From Actinomycetes bacterium (lineage in GTDB: Bacteria; Actinomycetota; Actinomycetes; Actinomycetales; Cellulomonadaceae): 22,652 nt of DNA. The position numbers and the translations under genes were made by a program. Numbering within the stretch: position 1 is the stretch's first letter; every line of letters begins with the position of its first letter. The DNA is taken from NCBI GenBank assembly GCA_023432565.1, contig JAEYUL010000177.1:1-22652 (forward strand), in the 5' to 3' direction. Below the pieces are notes generated by a model. That model ran no database searches, was not told the origin of the DNA, and saw only the letters and a program-made list of their open reading frames with translations. Below are positions 6,850 to 14,492 of the stretch, in pieces.

Positions 6850-7854
6850 ATGCCTTTCAAGAGCCGTCCGAACATCGACGTCGACACCGAGCAGCTGAAG
6901 AAGCAGGCGGGGCTGGCGGCCGGTCAGGCGAAGGTCGCCGCCGGGTCGATCAAGGATGCGAGCAGCACGGCTGCGGCCAGGGCCGCCGACGCAGCCGTCG
7001 TGGCCAAGGAGTGGACGGCGCCGCGGGTCGAGGCGTTCCTGGAGTGGCTGACGCCGCGCCTGGACCACCTGTACAAGGAGAGCGTGAAGGCCGCGGCACC
7101 GAAGGTCGAGCAGGCTGCGGAGCGCGTCTCACCGAAGATCGACACGGCGCACGACAAGCTCGTCGACGAGGTGCTGCCGCGTCTGGTGCAGGCGATCCAC
7201 GAGGCCGCCGAGAAGGCGGGTGGCGCCGCGGAGAAGGCGGTCGACGCCGCGAGCGCCAAGGCCAACGCCGGCGCCGCCGCGACGGCCGCGCTCGCCGCCG
7301 CGAAGGCGAAGGAGCACAAGTCGCACAAGGGCGCCAAGGTGTTCTGGACCCTCGCCGGCCTGCTCGGGCTCGGTGCGGTGCTCGTCGCCTGGAAGCGGTC
7401 GCGGGACACGACCGACCCGTGGGCCGAGCCGTGGGAGCCGACTGACGCGCTGGGCTCGTCGACCGGGACGACGACGCTGCGCGAGCGCGCGCACGGTGCC
7501 GCCAACGACCTCGCGGAGTCGGCGGGGGACGCGGCCGACGCGATCGGTGAGGCGGCGGGCACCGCGGTGGCCAAGGGCCGCGACGCCGCCGCGAAGGCGG
7601 CGGAGTCCCTGAGCGAGGTCCGTGAGGAGCTCGGCGAGCGCCTCGCCGACGCGAAGGAGGACGTGGGCGACAAGCTCGCCGACGCCAAGGACGCGGCCGC
7701 GCAGACCGCGCGCAAGGCGACGCGGCGCTCGGCCCCCAAGCGTCCGACCGCCGCGGCGCAGGGCGAGGCCCCGGCCGCCGAGGACGAGGCCGCCTCGCCG
7801 ACGACCGAGGGCGACCCCGTCGCCCGCACCGAGGGTGACACCTCGACCAGCTGA
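6850..7854 (+). CDS. Ala/Lys-rich membrane-anchored helical protein (DUF5324-like)
   Basis: A 334-residue low-complexity protein dominated by Ala, Lys, Glu and Asp. The first 160 residues are predicted amphipathic helices rich in AAxK patterns, reminiscent of YtxH or LEA/apolipoprotein-like repeats. One membrane segment follows (about 163-181, VFWTLAGLLGLGAVLVAW) with basic flanks. A second helical repeat region follows (about 210-290), including the near-repeats LADAKEDVGDKLADAKDA, and an acidic Ala/Thr-rich tail. A protein of this type near ppiA and the rhomboid gene is assigned to DUF5324 in streptomycetes; I assign by composition and position, so the family call is tentative. ATG 6850 has GGGGAG five bases upstream. 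Function unknown; a scaffold or envelope-stress role is inference only. Confidence 0.82.
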   Translation: MPFKSRPNIDVDTEQLKKQAGLAAGQAKVAAGSIKDASSTAAARAADAAVVAKEWTAPRVEAFLEWLTPRLDHLYKESVKAAAPKVEQAAERVSPKIDTAHDKLVDEVLPRLVQAIHEAAEKAGGAAEKAVDAASAKANAGAAATAALAAAKAKEHKSHKGAKVFWTLAGLLGLGAVLVAWKRSRDTTDPWAEPWEPTDALGSSTGTTTLRERAHGAANDLAESAGDAADAIGEAAGTAVAKGRDAAAKAAESLSEVREELGERLADAKEDVGDKLADAKDAAAQTARKATRRSAPKRPTAAAQGEAPAAEDEAASPTTEGDPVARTEGDTSTS

Positions 7855-7874
7855 CGCCGACGCCCACGCCGACG

Positions 7875-7905
7875 AAGCCCGGCCCGCCCTGCGGCGGCCG
7901 GGCTT
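7875..7905 (+). terminator. Rho-independent-like terminator
   Basis: AAGCCCGGCC (7875-7884) pairs perfectly with GGCCGGGCTT (7896-7905), loop 11 bases, followed by TGTC; the stem itself ends in TTT with the next base. It starts 21 bases after the stop of the helical protein gene and separates it from the cellulase gene. Confidence 0.8.
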
Positions 7906-8052
7906 TGTCATGCCCGGCCGGGCGCGTGGGCTGACAGGCGCAGGGGGCCCACGCACGGACGGCCGGGTCGGCACCCGGCGTCGGACGCGCCGTGTCGAAC
8001 CGTTTAGGACGTTGTGGCCCACGCGTGCATCACCTGACGATTCGCCTGGCGT

Positions 8053-8068
8053 GTCGCACCGGTGCGAC
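8053..8068. promoter_or_regulatory. 16-bp perfect palindrome upstream of the cellulase gene
   Basis: GTCGCACC-GGTGCGAC is a perfect inverted repeat, 48 bases before the cellulase ATG. It does not match the TGGGAGCGCTCCCA box of CebR/CelR regulators, which I did not find here. It is well placed as an operator in or near the 5' untranslated region; the regulator is unknown. The rest of 7906-8116 shows no promoter I can call with confidence. Confidence 0.45.
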
Positions 8069-8116
8069 CTCCTCCGGTCGCGGACGCCTGCCGTTCCGCG
8101 CGTAGGAAGAGGAACC

Positions 8117-11100
8117 ATGCGTCATCGAGCCGAGTCCCCCCACCCGTCCGGTCCACGCAGGCGAGGGGGCCGCGCACGCGTGGCCGCCGGCCTCAGCGTT
8201 GCCCTGACCGCGACCGCCATCGTCGTCCCCCTGGCGACGAGCGCGAGCGCCGCCCCCGCGTTCAACTACGCCGAGGCCCTGCAGAAGTCGATGTTCTTCT
8301 ACCAGGCGCAGGCCTCGGGGGACCTGCCCGACAACTACCCGGTCTCCTGGCGCGGCGACTCGGGCCTGAACGACGGCTCCGACGTCGGGGTCGACCTCAC
8401 CGGCGGCTGGTACGACGCAGGCGACCACGTGAAGTTCGGCTTCCCGATGGCGTTCACGACGACGATGCTCGCCTGGGGCGCCGTCGCCAGCCCGGACGGG
8501 TACACGAAGGCCGGTCAGCTCGACGAGCTCAAGGGCAACCTGCGCTGGGTCAACGACTACTTCGTCAAGGCGCACACGGCACCCAACGAGCTGTACGTCC
8601 AGGTGGGCGACGGCGAGGCGGACCACAAGTGGTGGGGACCGGCCGAGGTCATGGCCATGGCCCGCCCGGCCGCCAAGATCACGGCGTCGTGCCCCGGCTC
8701 GGACGTCGCGGGGGAGACCGCGGCGGCGATGGCCGCCTCCTCGATCGTCTTCAAGGGCGACGACCCGACGTACGCCGCCAAGCTCGTCAGCCACGCCAAG
8801 CAGCTGTACTCGTTCGCGGACACCTACCGCGGCTCGTACTCCGACTGCGTGACCGGCGCCTCGGCGTACTACAAGTCGTGGTCCGGCTACCAGGACGAGC
8901 TCGTGTGGGGCGCGTACTGGCTCTACAAGGCCACGGGTGACGCGACGTACCTGGCGAAGGCCGAGGCCGAGTACGACAAGCTCGGCACCGAGAACCAGTC
9001 GACGACGCGGTCCTACAAGTGGACCGTCGCGTGGGACAACAAGCAGTTCGCCACGTACGCGCTGCTGGCGATGGAGACCGGCAAGCAGAAGTACGTCGAG
9101 GACGCGAACCGCTGGCTCGACTACTGGACCGTCGGCTACAACGGCCAGCGGATCACCTACTCCCCGGGCGGCCAGGCCGTCCTCGACTCGTGGGGCTCGC
9201 TGCGCTACGCCGCGAACACCTCGTTCGTCGCGCTCGTGTACTCCGACTGGGTCACGGACGCCACGCTCAAGGCGAGGTACCACGACTTCGGGGTGCGGCA
9301 GATCAACTACGCGCTCGGCGACAACCCGCGCAAGTCCTCCTACGTCGTCGGCTTCGGCACCAACCCGCCCACCAAGCCGCACCACCGCACCGCGCACGGC
9401 TCGTGGCTGGACTCGATCACGAGCCCGGCGCAGTCGCGGCACGTCCTGTACGGCGCGCTCGTCGGCGGCCCGGGCTCCGCGAACGACGCGTACACCGACG
9501 ACCGCCAGGACTACGTGGCCAACGAGGTCGCCACGGACTACAACGCGGGCTTCTCCTCCGCGCTGGCGTACCTGGTCGACGAGTACGGTGGCACGCCGCT
9601 GGCGAGCTTCCCGAGCGCGGAGACGCCCGACGGCGACCAGTTCTTCGTCGAGGCGCAGCTCAACCAGCCCCCGGGCGGCACGTTCACCGAGATCAAGGCG
9701 ATCGTGCGCAACCAGTCGGCGTTCCCGGCCCGCTCGCTCAAGAACGCCAAGGTCCGCTACTGGTTCCGCACGGACGGCTTCGCGGCCTCCGACGTCACGC
9801 TCAGCTCGAACTACTCCGAGTGCGGCGCGCAGTCCGGCAAGGGCGTGAGCGCGGGCGGCACGCTCGGCTACGTCGAGCTCAGCTGCGTCGGGCAGAACAT
9901 CTACCCCGGCGGCCAGTCGCAGCACCGTCGCGAGCTGCAGTTCCGGCTGACCGGCCCGTCCGGCTGGGACGCGACCAACGACCCGTCGTTCATCGGCCTG
10001 ACCTCGACCGGCCTGGCCAAGGCCCCGGCCATCACCCTGTACGACGGCAGCACGCTCCTGTACGGCAAGGAGCCCACCGGCACCCAGCCCGGTGACACGA
10101 CTGCGCCCACCGTTCCGGGCACACCCGTGGCCTCGTCGATCACCTCGACCGGCGCGACCCTCACCTGGGCCGCGTCCACCGACGACACGGCCGTCACCGC
10201 GTACGACGTGTACCGCGTGCAGGGCACGACGAGCACGCTCGTCGCCTCCCCGACGACCGCGACGACGACGCTCACCGGGCTGAGCGCCGGCACGTCGTAC
10301 ACGTACAACGTGAAGGCGCGGGACGCGGCCGGCAACGTCTCCGCGGCCTCGTCGTCGGTGACGTTCACGACGACCGCGGCGCCCGTCGACACCACGCCGC
10401 CGACCGTCCCCGGCACGCCCGTGGCCTCGTCCGTCTCCACGACGGGCGCAACCCTCACGTGGGCGGCGTCGACTGACGCCGGCTCGGGGCTGGCGGCGTA
10501 CGACGTGTACCGCGTGCAGGGCACGACGAGCACGCTCGTCGCCTCCCCGACGACCGCGACGACGACGCTCACCGGGCTCACCCCCGCGACCTCGTACACG
10601 TACGTGGTCCGGGCCCGCGACGCCGCCGGCAACGTCTCTGCGGCCTCGTCGGCGGTGACGTTCTCGACGCTCGAGATCCCTGCGGACACGACGGCACCCA
10701 CCGTGCCGGGCACGCCCACGGCGTCGGGCATCACCACGACCGGCGCGACGCTGACCTGGGCGGCGTCGACCGACGCGGGCTCGGGCGTCGCCAAGTACGA
10801 GGTGCTGCGCGTCTCCGGGTCCACGCTCACGCTCGTGGCGTCCCCGGCGACCACGTCGACGTCGCTGACCGGGCTCACCGCCGACACCTCGTACTCGTAC
10901 GTGGTGCGCGCGGTCGACGCGGCCGGCAACACCTCGGCGGCGAGCAGCGCGGTCACCTTCCGCACGCTCGGCAGCACGCCGACCGGCACGTGCACGGTGG
11001 TCTACACGCCGAACAGCTGGAACACCGGCTTCACGGCCTCGCTCAAGATCACCAACACGGGCACGTCCCCGCTGACCTGGTCTCTCGCGTTCGACCTGAC

Positions 11101-11293
11101 CGCGGGACAGAAGCTGTCCAACGGCTGGAGCGCGACGTGGACCCAGACCGGCACGAGCGTGACCGCGACGGGCATGTCCTGGAACCAGACGCTCGCGCCG
11201 GGTGCGAGCACCGAGATCGGGTACCAGGGCACGCACTCGGGCTCCAACCCGTCACCGACGAGCTTCACGGTGAACGGCACGGTCTGCGGCTGA
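8117..11293 (+). CDS. cenB: Secreted GH9 endoglucanase, CenB-type (GH9-CBM3-FnIII x3-CBM2)
   Basis: A 1058-residue secreted cellulase that hydrolyses beta-1,4-glucan. Order: Arg-rich signal peptide with predicted cleavage ASA|APAFNYAEAL (45/46); GH9 catalytic domain (about 46-500) with Asp100 and Asp103 in WYDAGDH and proton-donor Glu470 in VANEVATDYNAGF; a family 3 CBM of the type fused to processive GH9 enzymes (about 505-653); three fibronectin type III modules (about 662-752, 758-852, 857-950); and a C-terminal CBM2 (about 958-1058) with Cys959/Cys1057 for the disulfide and Trp968, Trp1004 and Trp1022 matching the cellulose-binding face. Architecture, length and many stretches match C. 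fimi CenB from memory. GGAAGAGGA (8105-8113) precedes ATG 8117. The gene stands alone, with a terminator on each side. FnIII 1 and 2 share an identical 83-base segment. Confidence 0.97.
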   Translation: MRHRAESPHPSGPRRRGGRARVAAGLSVALTATAIVVPLATSASAAPAFNYAEALQKSMFFYQAQASGDLPDNYPVSWRGDSGLNDGSDVGVDLTGGWYDAGDHVKFGFPMAFTTTMLAWGAVASPDGYTKAGQLDELKGNLRWVNDYFVKAHTAPNELYVQVGDGEADHKWWGPAEVMAMARPAAKITASCPGSDVAGETAAAMAASSIVFKGDDPTYAAKLVSHAKQLYSFADTYRGSYSDCVTGASAYYKSWSGYQDELVWGAYWLYKATGDATYLAKAEAEYDKLGTENQSTTRSYKWTVAWDNKQFATYALLAMETGKQKYVEDANRWLDYWTVGYNGQRITYSPGGQAVLDSWGSLRYAANTSFVALVYSDWVTDATLKARYHDFGVRQINYALGDNPRKSSYVVGFGTNPPTKPHHRTAHGSWLDSITSPAQSRHVLYGALVGGPGSANDAYTDDRQDYVANEVATDYNAGFSSALAYLVDEYGGTPLASFPSAETPDGDQFFVEAQLNQPPGGTFTEIKAIVRNQSAFPARSLKNAKVRYWFRTDGFAASDVTLSSNYSECGAQSGKGVSAGGTLGYVELSCVGQNIYPGGQSQHRRELQFRLTGPSGWDATNDPSFIGLTSTGLAKAPAITLYDGSTLLYGKEPTGTQPGDTTAPTVPGTPVASSITSTGATLTWAASTDDTAVTAYDVYRVQGTTSTLVASPTTATTTLTGLSAGTSYTYNVKARDAAGNVSAASSSVTFTTTAAPVDTTPPTVPGTPVASSVSTTGATLTWAASTDAGSGLAAYDVYRVQGTTSTLVASPTTATTTLTGLTPATSYTYVVRARDAAGNVSAASSAVTFSTLEIPADTTAPTVPGTPTASGITTTGATLTWAASTDAGSGVAKYEVLRVSGSTLTLVASPATTSTSLTGLTADTSYSYVVRAVDAAGNTSAASSAVTFRTLGSTPTGTCTVVYTPNSWNTGFTASLKITNTGTSPLTWSLAFDLTAGQKLSNGWSATWTQTGTSVTATGMSWNQTLAPGASTEIGYQGTHSGSNPSPTSFTVNGTVCG
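10199..10578 (+). repeat. 83-bp exact direct repeat within FnIII modules 1 and 2
   Basis: Bases 10199-10281 and 10496-10578 are identical over all 83 positions, and 297 bases (99 codons) apart, one module length. They encode the same strands of FnIII modules 1 and 2 (YDVYRVQGTTSTLVASPTT and following). Module 3 is similar in protein but diverged in DNA. This points to a recent duplication or gene conversion inside the gene. Confidence 0.9.
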
Positions 11294-11314
11294 CAGCAGC
11301 CTGAGGTAAGGCCC

Positions 11315-11348
11315 GGAGGGGGTCGGCGCACCAGCGCCGACCCCCTCC
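11315..11348 (+). terminator. Terminator after the cellulase gene
   Basis: A perfect 15-bp stem: 11315-11329 (GGAGGGGGTCGGCGC) pairs with 11334-11348 around an ACCA loop, followed by CCTTGTCC. It begins 22 bases after the cenB stop. Confidence 0.85.
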
Positions 11349-11392
11349 CCTTGTCCCCGACCCCTCGCCGGGGTCGGTGCTCGTGCGCCAGC

Positions 11393-11456
11393 TCGGCACT
11401 CGTGCACGAGATCGGCAGTCCGGACGCACGACCTCGCGCGAGTGTGCCGATCTCGT
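11393..11456. repeat. Intergenic TCGGCACT-type repeat element with inverted arms
   Basis: TCGGCACT (11393-11400) is followed by CTCGTGCACGAG, ATCGGCAGT and, inverted, TGTGCCGAT. The arms ACGAGATCGGCA (11406-11417) and 11445-11456 are perfect 12-base inverted repeats, 27 bases apart. The same core recurs in the 13533-13675 array. It lies between the cellulase terminator and the acetyltransferase gene, where no coding sequence is evident. Confidence 0.6.
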
Positions 11457-11523
11457 CGACGTTCCCGACCGACCGGAGGCAAATGGTGTTGCTGCAGGTG
11501 CGGGCGGCCGACACCCTCGACGC

Positions 11524-12189
11524 ATGACTCCTGAGCTCGTCGAGAAGTGGCCCCCCGCCGGCGTCCGCATCCTGTGCGGCGACCTGGAGCTGCGGTTCCT
11601 CACCGACGACCTGCTCGTCCGGCTCGCCGAGCTCGCGGGCGAGGGCGTGCACGCACCGGACTTCATGCCGTTCGTCCAGCCGTGGACGCGCGGCACGCCG
11701 CAGCAGGTGCAGCGCTCGGTCCTGCAGTACCAGTGGGGCCTGCGCGGCTCGTGGTCGCGCGAGAAGTGGTCGCTCGAGCTCGGGGTGCTGCGCGACGGCG
11801 AGGTGCTCGGCATCCAGGGCGTGTACGCCCAGGACTTCGCAGTCACGCGCGAGGCGGAGACCGGCTCGTGGCTCGGCCTGCGTCACCAGGGCCAGGGCGT
11901 CGGCACGCGCATGCGGCTGGCGATCCTGCACCTGCTGTTCGACGGGCTCGGCGCGCAGCACGCGACGACCTCGGCTTTCGAGGACAACGGTCCGTCGAAC
12001 GGCGTGACCCGGCGCCTCGGCTATCACCCCAACGGCGAGACGACGGTCGTTCGCGAGGGCAGCGCGGTGCGCTCGCTGCGGTACGTCCTGCACGACACGG
12101 ACTGGCAGGCGCGTCCCGCAGCGCTCCGCCCGGACGTGACCCTGGAGGGCGTCGCGGCACTGCGCGAGTTCCTCGGCCTCGAGGACTAG
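11524..12189 (+). CDS. GNAT family N-acetyltransferase
   Basis: A 221-residue predicted acetyl-CoA-dependent acetyltransferase of the RimJ/RimL-like group. The CoA-binding motif A lies at about 119-131 (GLRHQGQGVGTRM, matching Q/RxxGxG/A), preceded by the beta strand LELGVLRDGEVLGIQGV and followed by the helix and the ATTSAFEDNGPSNGVTRRLGY strand-helix usual for motif B. The N-terminal W..F.PWT.GTP region resembles GNAT members of unknown substrate in actinobacteria. ATG 11524 is chosen; the frame is open further upstream, but that part runs through the repeat element and has no protein character. There is no strong Shine-Dalgarno. Substrate unknown; an unrelated cargo gene beside the cellulase. 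Confidence 0.85.
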   Translation: MTPELVEKWPPAGVRILCGDLELRFLTDDLLVRLAELAGEGVHAPDFMPFVQPWTRGTPQQVQRSVLQYQWGLRGSWSREKWSLELGVLRDGEVLGIQGVYAQDFAVTREAETGSWLGLRHQGQGVGTRMRLAILHLLFDGLGAQHATTSAFEDNGPSNGVTRRLGYHPNGETTVVREGSAVRSLRYVLHDTDWQARPAALRPDVTLEGVAALREFLGLED

Positions 12190-12276
12190 ACCTCCCGCGG
12201 ACCGCGGAGACGGTCGCGACCGCGGCGGTGAGCGCGCACCGGCGCAGGTGCCGCAGCGTGGTGCGACCGGAGTAGG

Positions 12277-12309
12277 TTGTGCGCCTGACTAGATAGCCGT
12301 ACTGTCTAG
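12277..12309 (+). promoter_or_regulatory. padR promoter with overlapping dyad operator
   Basis: TTGTGC (12277-12282), a 17-base spacer and TACTGT (12300-12305) form a plausible promoter. Only seven bases separate the -10 from the GTG start, and there is no Shine-Dalgarno, so the mRNA is probably leaderless. A dyad CTAGATAG (12289-12296) / CTGTCTAG (12302-12309), 7 of 8 symmetric positions, covers the -10, which suits autorepression by the PadR protein encoded next. Confidence 0.6.
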
Positions 12310-12312
12310 CCC

Positions 12313-12669
12313 GTGGACGACGACGTGCGGTGGCCTGCCGAGTGGATGCGCGGCGTCCTCGAGGTGTGCGTGCTGCGAGTCATCGGCTGTGGGCCGACGT
12401 ACGGCTACGCGATCGCGCAGGCGCTCGAGGACGCGGTGCTCGGCACCGTCAAGGGCGGCACGCTGTACCCGCTGCTCGCCCGCTTCGAGACCGCGGGCCT
12501 CGTCGCTGTCGAGTGGCGCCCGGGCACCAGCGGTCCCGGCCGCAAGTACTACACGCTCACCGACGCCGGCCGGGCCGAGGCCGCACGCCGCAGCGCGGAC
12601 TGGCTCGCGTTCAGCGACGCCGCACGCGCCCTGCTGACCAGCACCGACGACGCAGGGGGAGACGAGTGA
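12313..12669 (+). CDS. PadR family transcriptional regulator
   Basis: A 118-residue winged-helix repressor. The PadR pattern is clear: WMRGVLEVCVLRVIG for helix 1, GYAIAQALE for helix 2, then KGGTLYPLLARFETAGLV (recognition helix and start of the wing) and GPGRKYYTLTDAGR for the wing and last helix. It is short, with a brief C-terminal dimerisation helix (PadR-s2 type). It starts at GTG with no ribosome site. Its stop lies inside the start of the next gene (GTGA overlap), which encodes a HAAS-like membrane protein, a pairing well known for PadR regulators in Firmicutes and actinobacteria. Likely it represses its own two-gene operon; regulation of the nearby exporter is possible but not shown. 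Confidence 0.93.
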   Translation: MDDDVRWPAEWMRGVLEVCVLRVIGCGPTYGYAIAQALEDAVLGTVKGGTLYPLLARFETAGLVAVEWRPGTSGPGRKYYTLTDAGRAEAARRSADWLAFSDAARALLTSTDDAGGDE

Positions 12670-13508
12670 CCATGACCAAGGAGACGGCCGGGGCCGAGGC
12701 GGCGGCGGGGGCAGACGGATCGGCGGGAGCGAAGGCCACCCAGGCAGGGCGGCGGTACGCCATCGAGCGGTCGCTGGCGCCCCATGTCGACGCGCTGTGG
12801 ACCGAAGCCGTCCTGCTCGAGCTCCGCCTGCAGGGCGTCGCCGGGACGACGATCGCGGGCGTGCTGACCGAGGTCGAGGCGCACGTCGTGGACAGCGGCG
12901 AGGACGCCCTGACGGCGTTCGGCGACCCGGTGCAGTACGCGCGCTCGCTCGACCTCCCGTCCGACCCGCACCAGAACCTCGCCGCGCGACCGGCGGTCGT
13001 CGCGCTGTACGCGGCCCAGGTCGTCGGTGCCGTCATGATGCTCGGCGGCGCGGCCGCCCTCGGCGCACGCGAGCCTGCCGCGGTCACCTGGGGCCTGGTG
13101 TGCTCCGCGGTCCTGGCCACGCTCGTCGGTCTCGTGGTGATCCGCAACGGCGACCAGGTGCTTCGGTTCCTGGTCACCGCTCGTGCGCGCAGCGCGCGCA
13201 GCGCCGGGGCGCTCGTCGGCGGCGTCGCGCTGGTGGGGCTCGTCGCGCTCCCGGCTGCGCTGATGCGTACGGTCGCGTTCGAGCTCCCGGGGGCGGTCTC
13301 GCTCGGTGCCGGTGCCCTTCTGCTCGCCTCGACCGTCGTGGTCTCGGTGCGGCAGGGCCGTCGCGAGCCAGACGACCTGGTCGTCTCGCCGTTCGACGCC
13401 CCCGCCCCGGCCAGTCACCGCGGCACGTGGATCGCACAGCTCGCCCTGGTCGTGCCCGTTGCGCTGACCGCCGTCGCCCTCTACGTCCTGGGTCGCGCCC
13501 TCGGCTGA
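12666..13508 (+). CDS. HAAS/DUF1700-like membrane protein, PadR partner
   Basis: A 280-residue protein with a cytoplasmic N-terminal domain (about 30-97) that has the HAAS (HTH-associated alpha-helical signalling) layout: LWTEAVLLELRLQGV, an ILTEVEAH-type helix (VLTEVEAHV), ending in GEDALTAFGDPVQYARSL, the GDP..YA.SL signature. About five membrane segments follow (about 108-132, 137-159, 181-202, 208-227, 254-276). GTG 12666 overlaps the padR stop by four bases and has GGGGAG four bases upstream; ATG 12672 is a possible alternative. HAAS proteins are thought to receive or modulate PadR signalling at the membrane; the signal here is unknown. The first 28 residues are Ala/Gly-rich and probably disordered. 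Confidence 0.82.
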   Translation: MTMTKETAGAEAAAGADGSAGAKATQAGRRYAIERSLAPHVDALWTEAVLLELRLQGVAGTTIAGVLTEVEAHVVDSGEDALTAFGDPVQYARSLDLPSDPHQNLAARPAVVALYAAQVVGAVMMLGGAAALGAREPAAVTWGLVCSAVLATLVGLVVIRNGDQVLRFLVTARARSARSAGALVGGVALVGLVALPAALMRTVAFELPGAVSLGAGALLLASTVVVSVRQGRREPDDLVVSPFDAPAPASHRGTWIAQLALVVPVALTAVALYVLGRALG

Positions 13509-13532
13509 CCCGGGCGCCACCTGCGGGCGAGC

Positions 13533-13675
13533 GGCTCGGCACTCCCGGGCGGCTCGGCACTCCCGGGCGGGCGGCTCGGCACTCCCGGGTGAGCTCGGCA
13601 CTCCCGGGCGAGGTCGGCAGTCTGAACTGCCGAGGTGGCGCGGAAGTGCCGAGCTCCCCGATGCCGAGCTCCCCG
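13533..13675. repeat. Array of GGCTCGGCACTCCCGGG repeats with inverted copies
   Basis: Direct copies of a 17-base unit start at 13533, 13551 and 13573, with a fourth truncated by one base at 13593. The palindrome TCGGCAGT-CTGA-ACTGCCGA follows (13614-13633). Two inverted copies of the core (AGTGCCGAGCTCCCCG, 13645-13660; ATGCCGAGCTCCCCG, 13661-13675) end two bases from the permease stop. The array fills the gap between convergent genes and could fold into long hairpins that terminate both transcripts. Confidence 0.8.
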
Positions 13676-13676
13676 G

Positions 13677-14492
13677 TCAGGACAGGAACAGCGCGCGCAG
13701 CCTCGTCGTCGTGAACGTGACGCCCGCGGCGATCATCACCAGGAAGTACGCGACGTGCCCGAGCATCGCCGTGCTCAGCGCGCCCGTCGTCAGGCCGCGG
13801 ATCAGCTCGACGGCGTGCCACAGCGGGAACGCCTTGATGAGCCACTGGATCGGCTCGCTGTAGACCGACAGGGGGTAGAACGTCGCGGAGAACAGGAACA
13901 TCGGCAGCAGCACGAAGCTGATCCAGTCCATCTGCTGGAAGGTCTTCATGAAGCTGGTGATGGCCATCCCGACCGACGCGAACCCGAACGCGACGAGCAG
14001 CACCGCGGGGATCGCCAGCGCCGCGGTCCACGACAGGTTCAGGCCGAGGACCTGCATCACGGTGAGGAAGCCCGCGGCGTACACGCCGCCGCGCAGCAGC
14101 GCGTAGGTGATCTCACCGAGTGCGACGTCGAGCGGACCGATCGACGTCGCGAGCATCGCGTCGTACAGGCGGCCGAACCGCATCTTGAAGAACACGTTCC
14201 ACGTGGAGTCGTAGATCGCGCCGTTCATCGCGGACACCGCGAGCAGGCCCGGGGCGATGAACGCCGCGTACGGGACCTCCTTGCCGGTGGACAGCGTCAC
14301 CTCGCCGATGAAGGAGCCCAGGCCCCAGCCCATCGCGAGCAGGTAGAAGACAGGCTCGAAGAACCCGGAGACGACGACCGCCCAGTTGCTCGAACGGGTG
14401 GCCTGCAGCGACCGCGCGACGACCGCGCGCGCGTTGCCCGCGTACAGCGCGCGGATCCGGGACGGGGCCGAGGGGGAGACCACGGTGCTCAT
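13677..14492 (-). CDS. ABC-2 type exporter permease (second)
   Basis: A 271-residue integral membrane subunit of an ABC-2 exporter, with about six membrane helices. Features include the amphipathic FFEPVFYLLAMGWGLG start of helix 1, a central YDAMLATSIGPLDVALGE coupling region of the kind seen in NodJ/DrrB permeases, and SATFYPLSVY before the last helices. ATG 14492 overlaps the stop of the first permease (ATGA). It ends two bases from the repeat array. Together with the first permease and the ATPase it makes a complete exporter. The substrate cannot be inferred; relatives move polysaccharides, lipid-linked sugars, or drugs. Confidence 0.92.
   Translation of the reverse strand: MSTVVSPSAPSRIRALYAGNARAVVARSLQATRSSNWAVVVSGFFEPVFYLLAMGWGLGSFIGEVTLSTGKEVPYAAFIAPGLLAVSAMNGAIYDSTWNVFFKMRFGRLYDAMLATSIGPLDVALGEITYALLRGGVYAAGFLTVMQVLGLNLSWTAALAIPAVLLVAFGFASVGMAITSFMKTFQQMDWISFVLLPMFLFSATFYPLSVYSEPIQWLIKAFPLWHAVELIRGLTTGALSTAMLGHVAYFLVMIAAGVTFTTTRLRALFLS

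Noticed and set aside
7622..8116. In-frame extension of the cellulase upstream of its signal peptide
   Set aside because: It overlaps the end of the helical membrane protein gene and a terminator, and the ATG at 8117 has a good ribosome site followed by a signal peptide.
8030..11236. A 1068-codon open frame on the minus strand across the cellulase gene
   Set aside because: Antisense shadow with Arg/Val/Gly-rich composition; the GH9 gene accounts for the sequence.
13533..13610. Regularly spaced repeats that could suggest a CRISPR array
   Set aside because: Spacing between units is only 1-6 bases, there are no spacers of 25-40 bases, and no cas genes are present.
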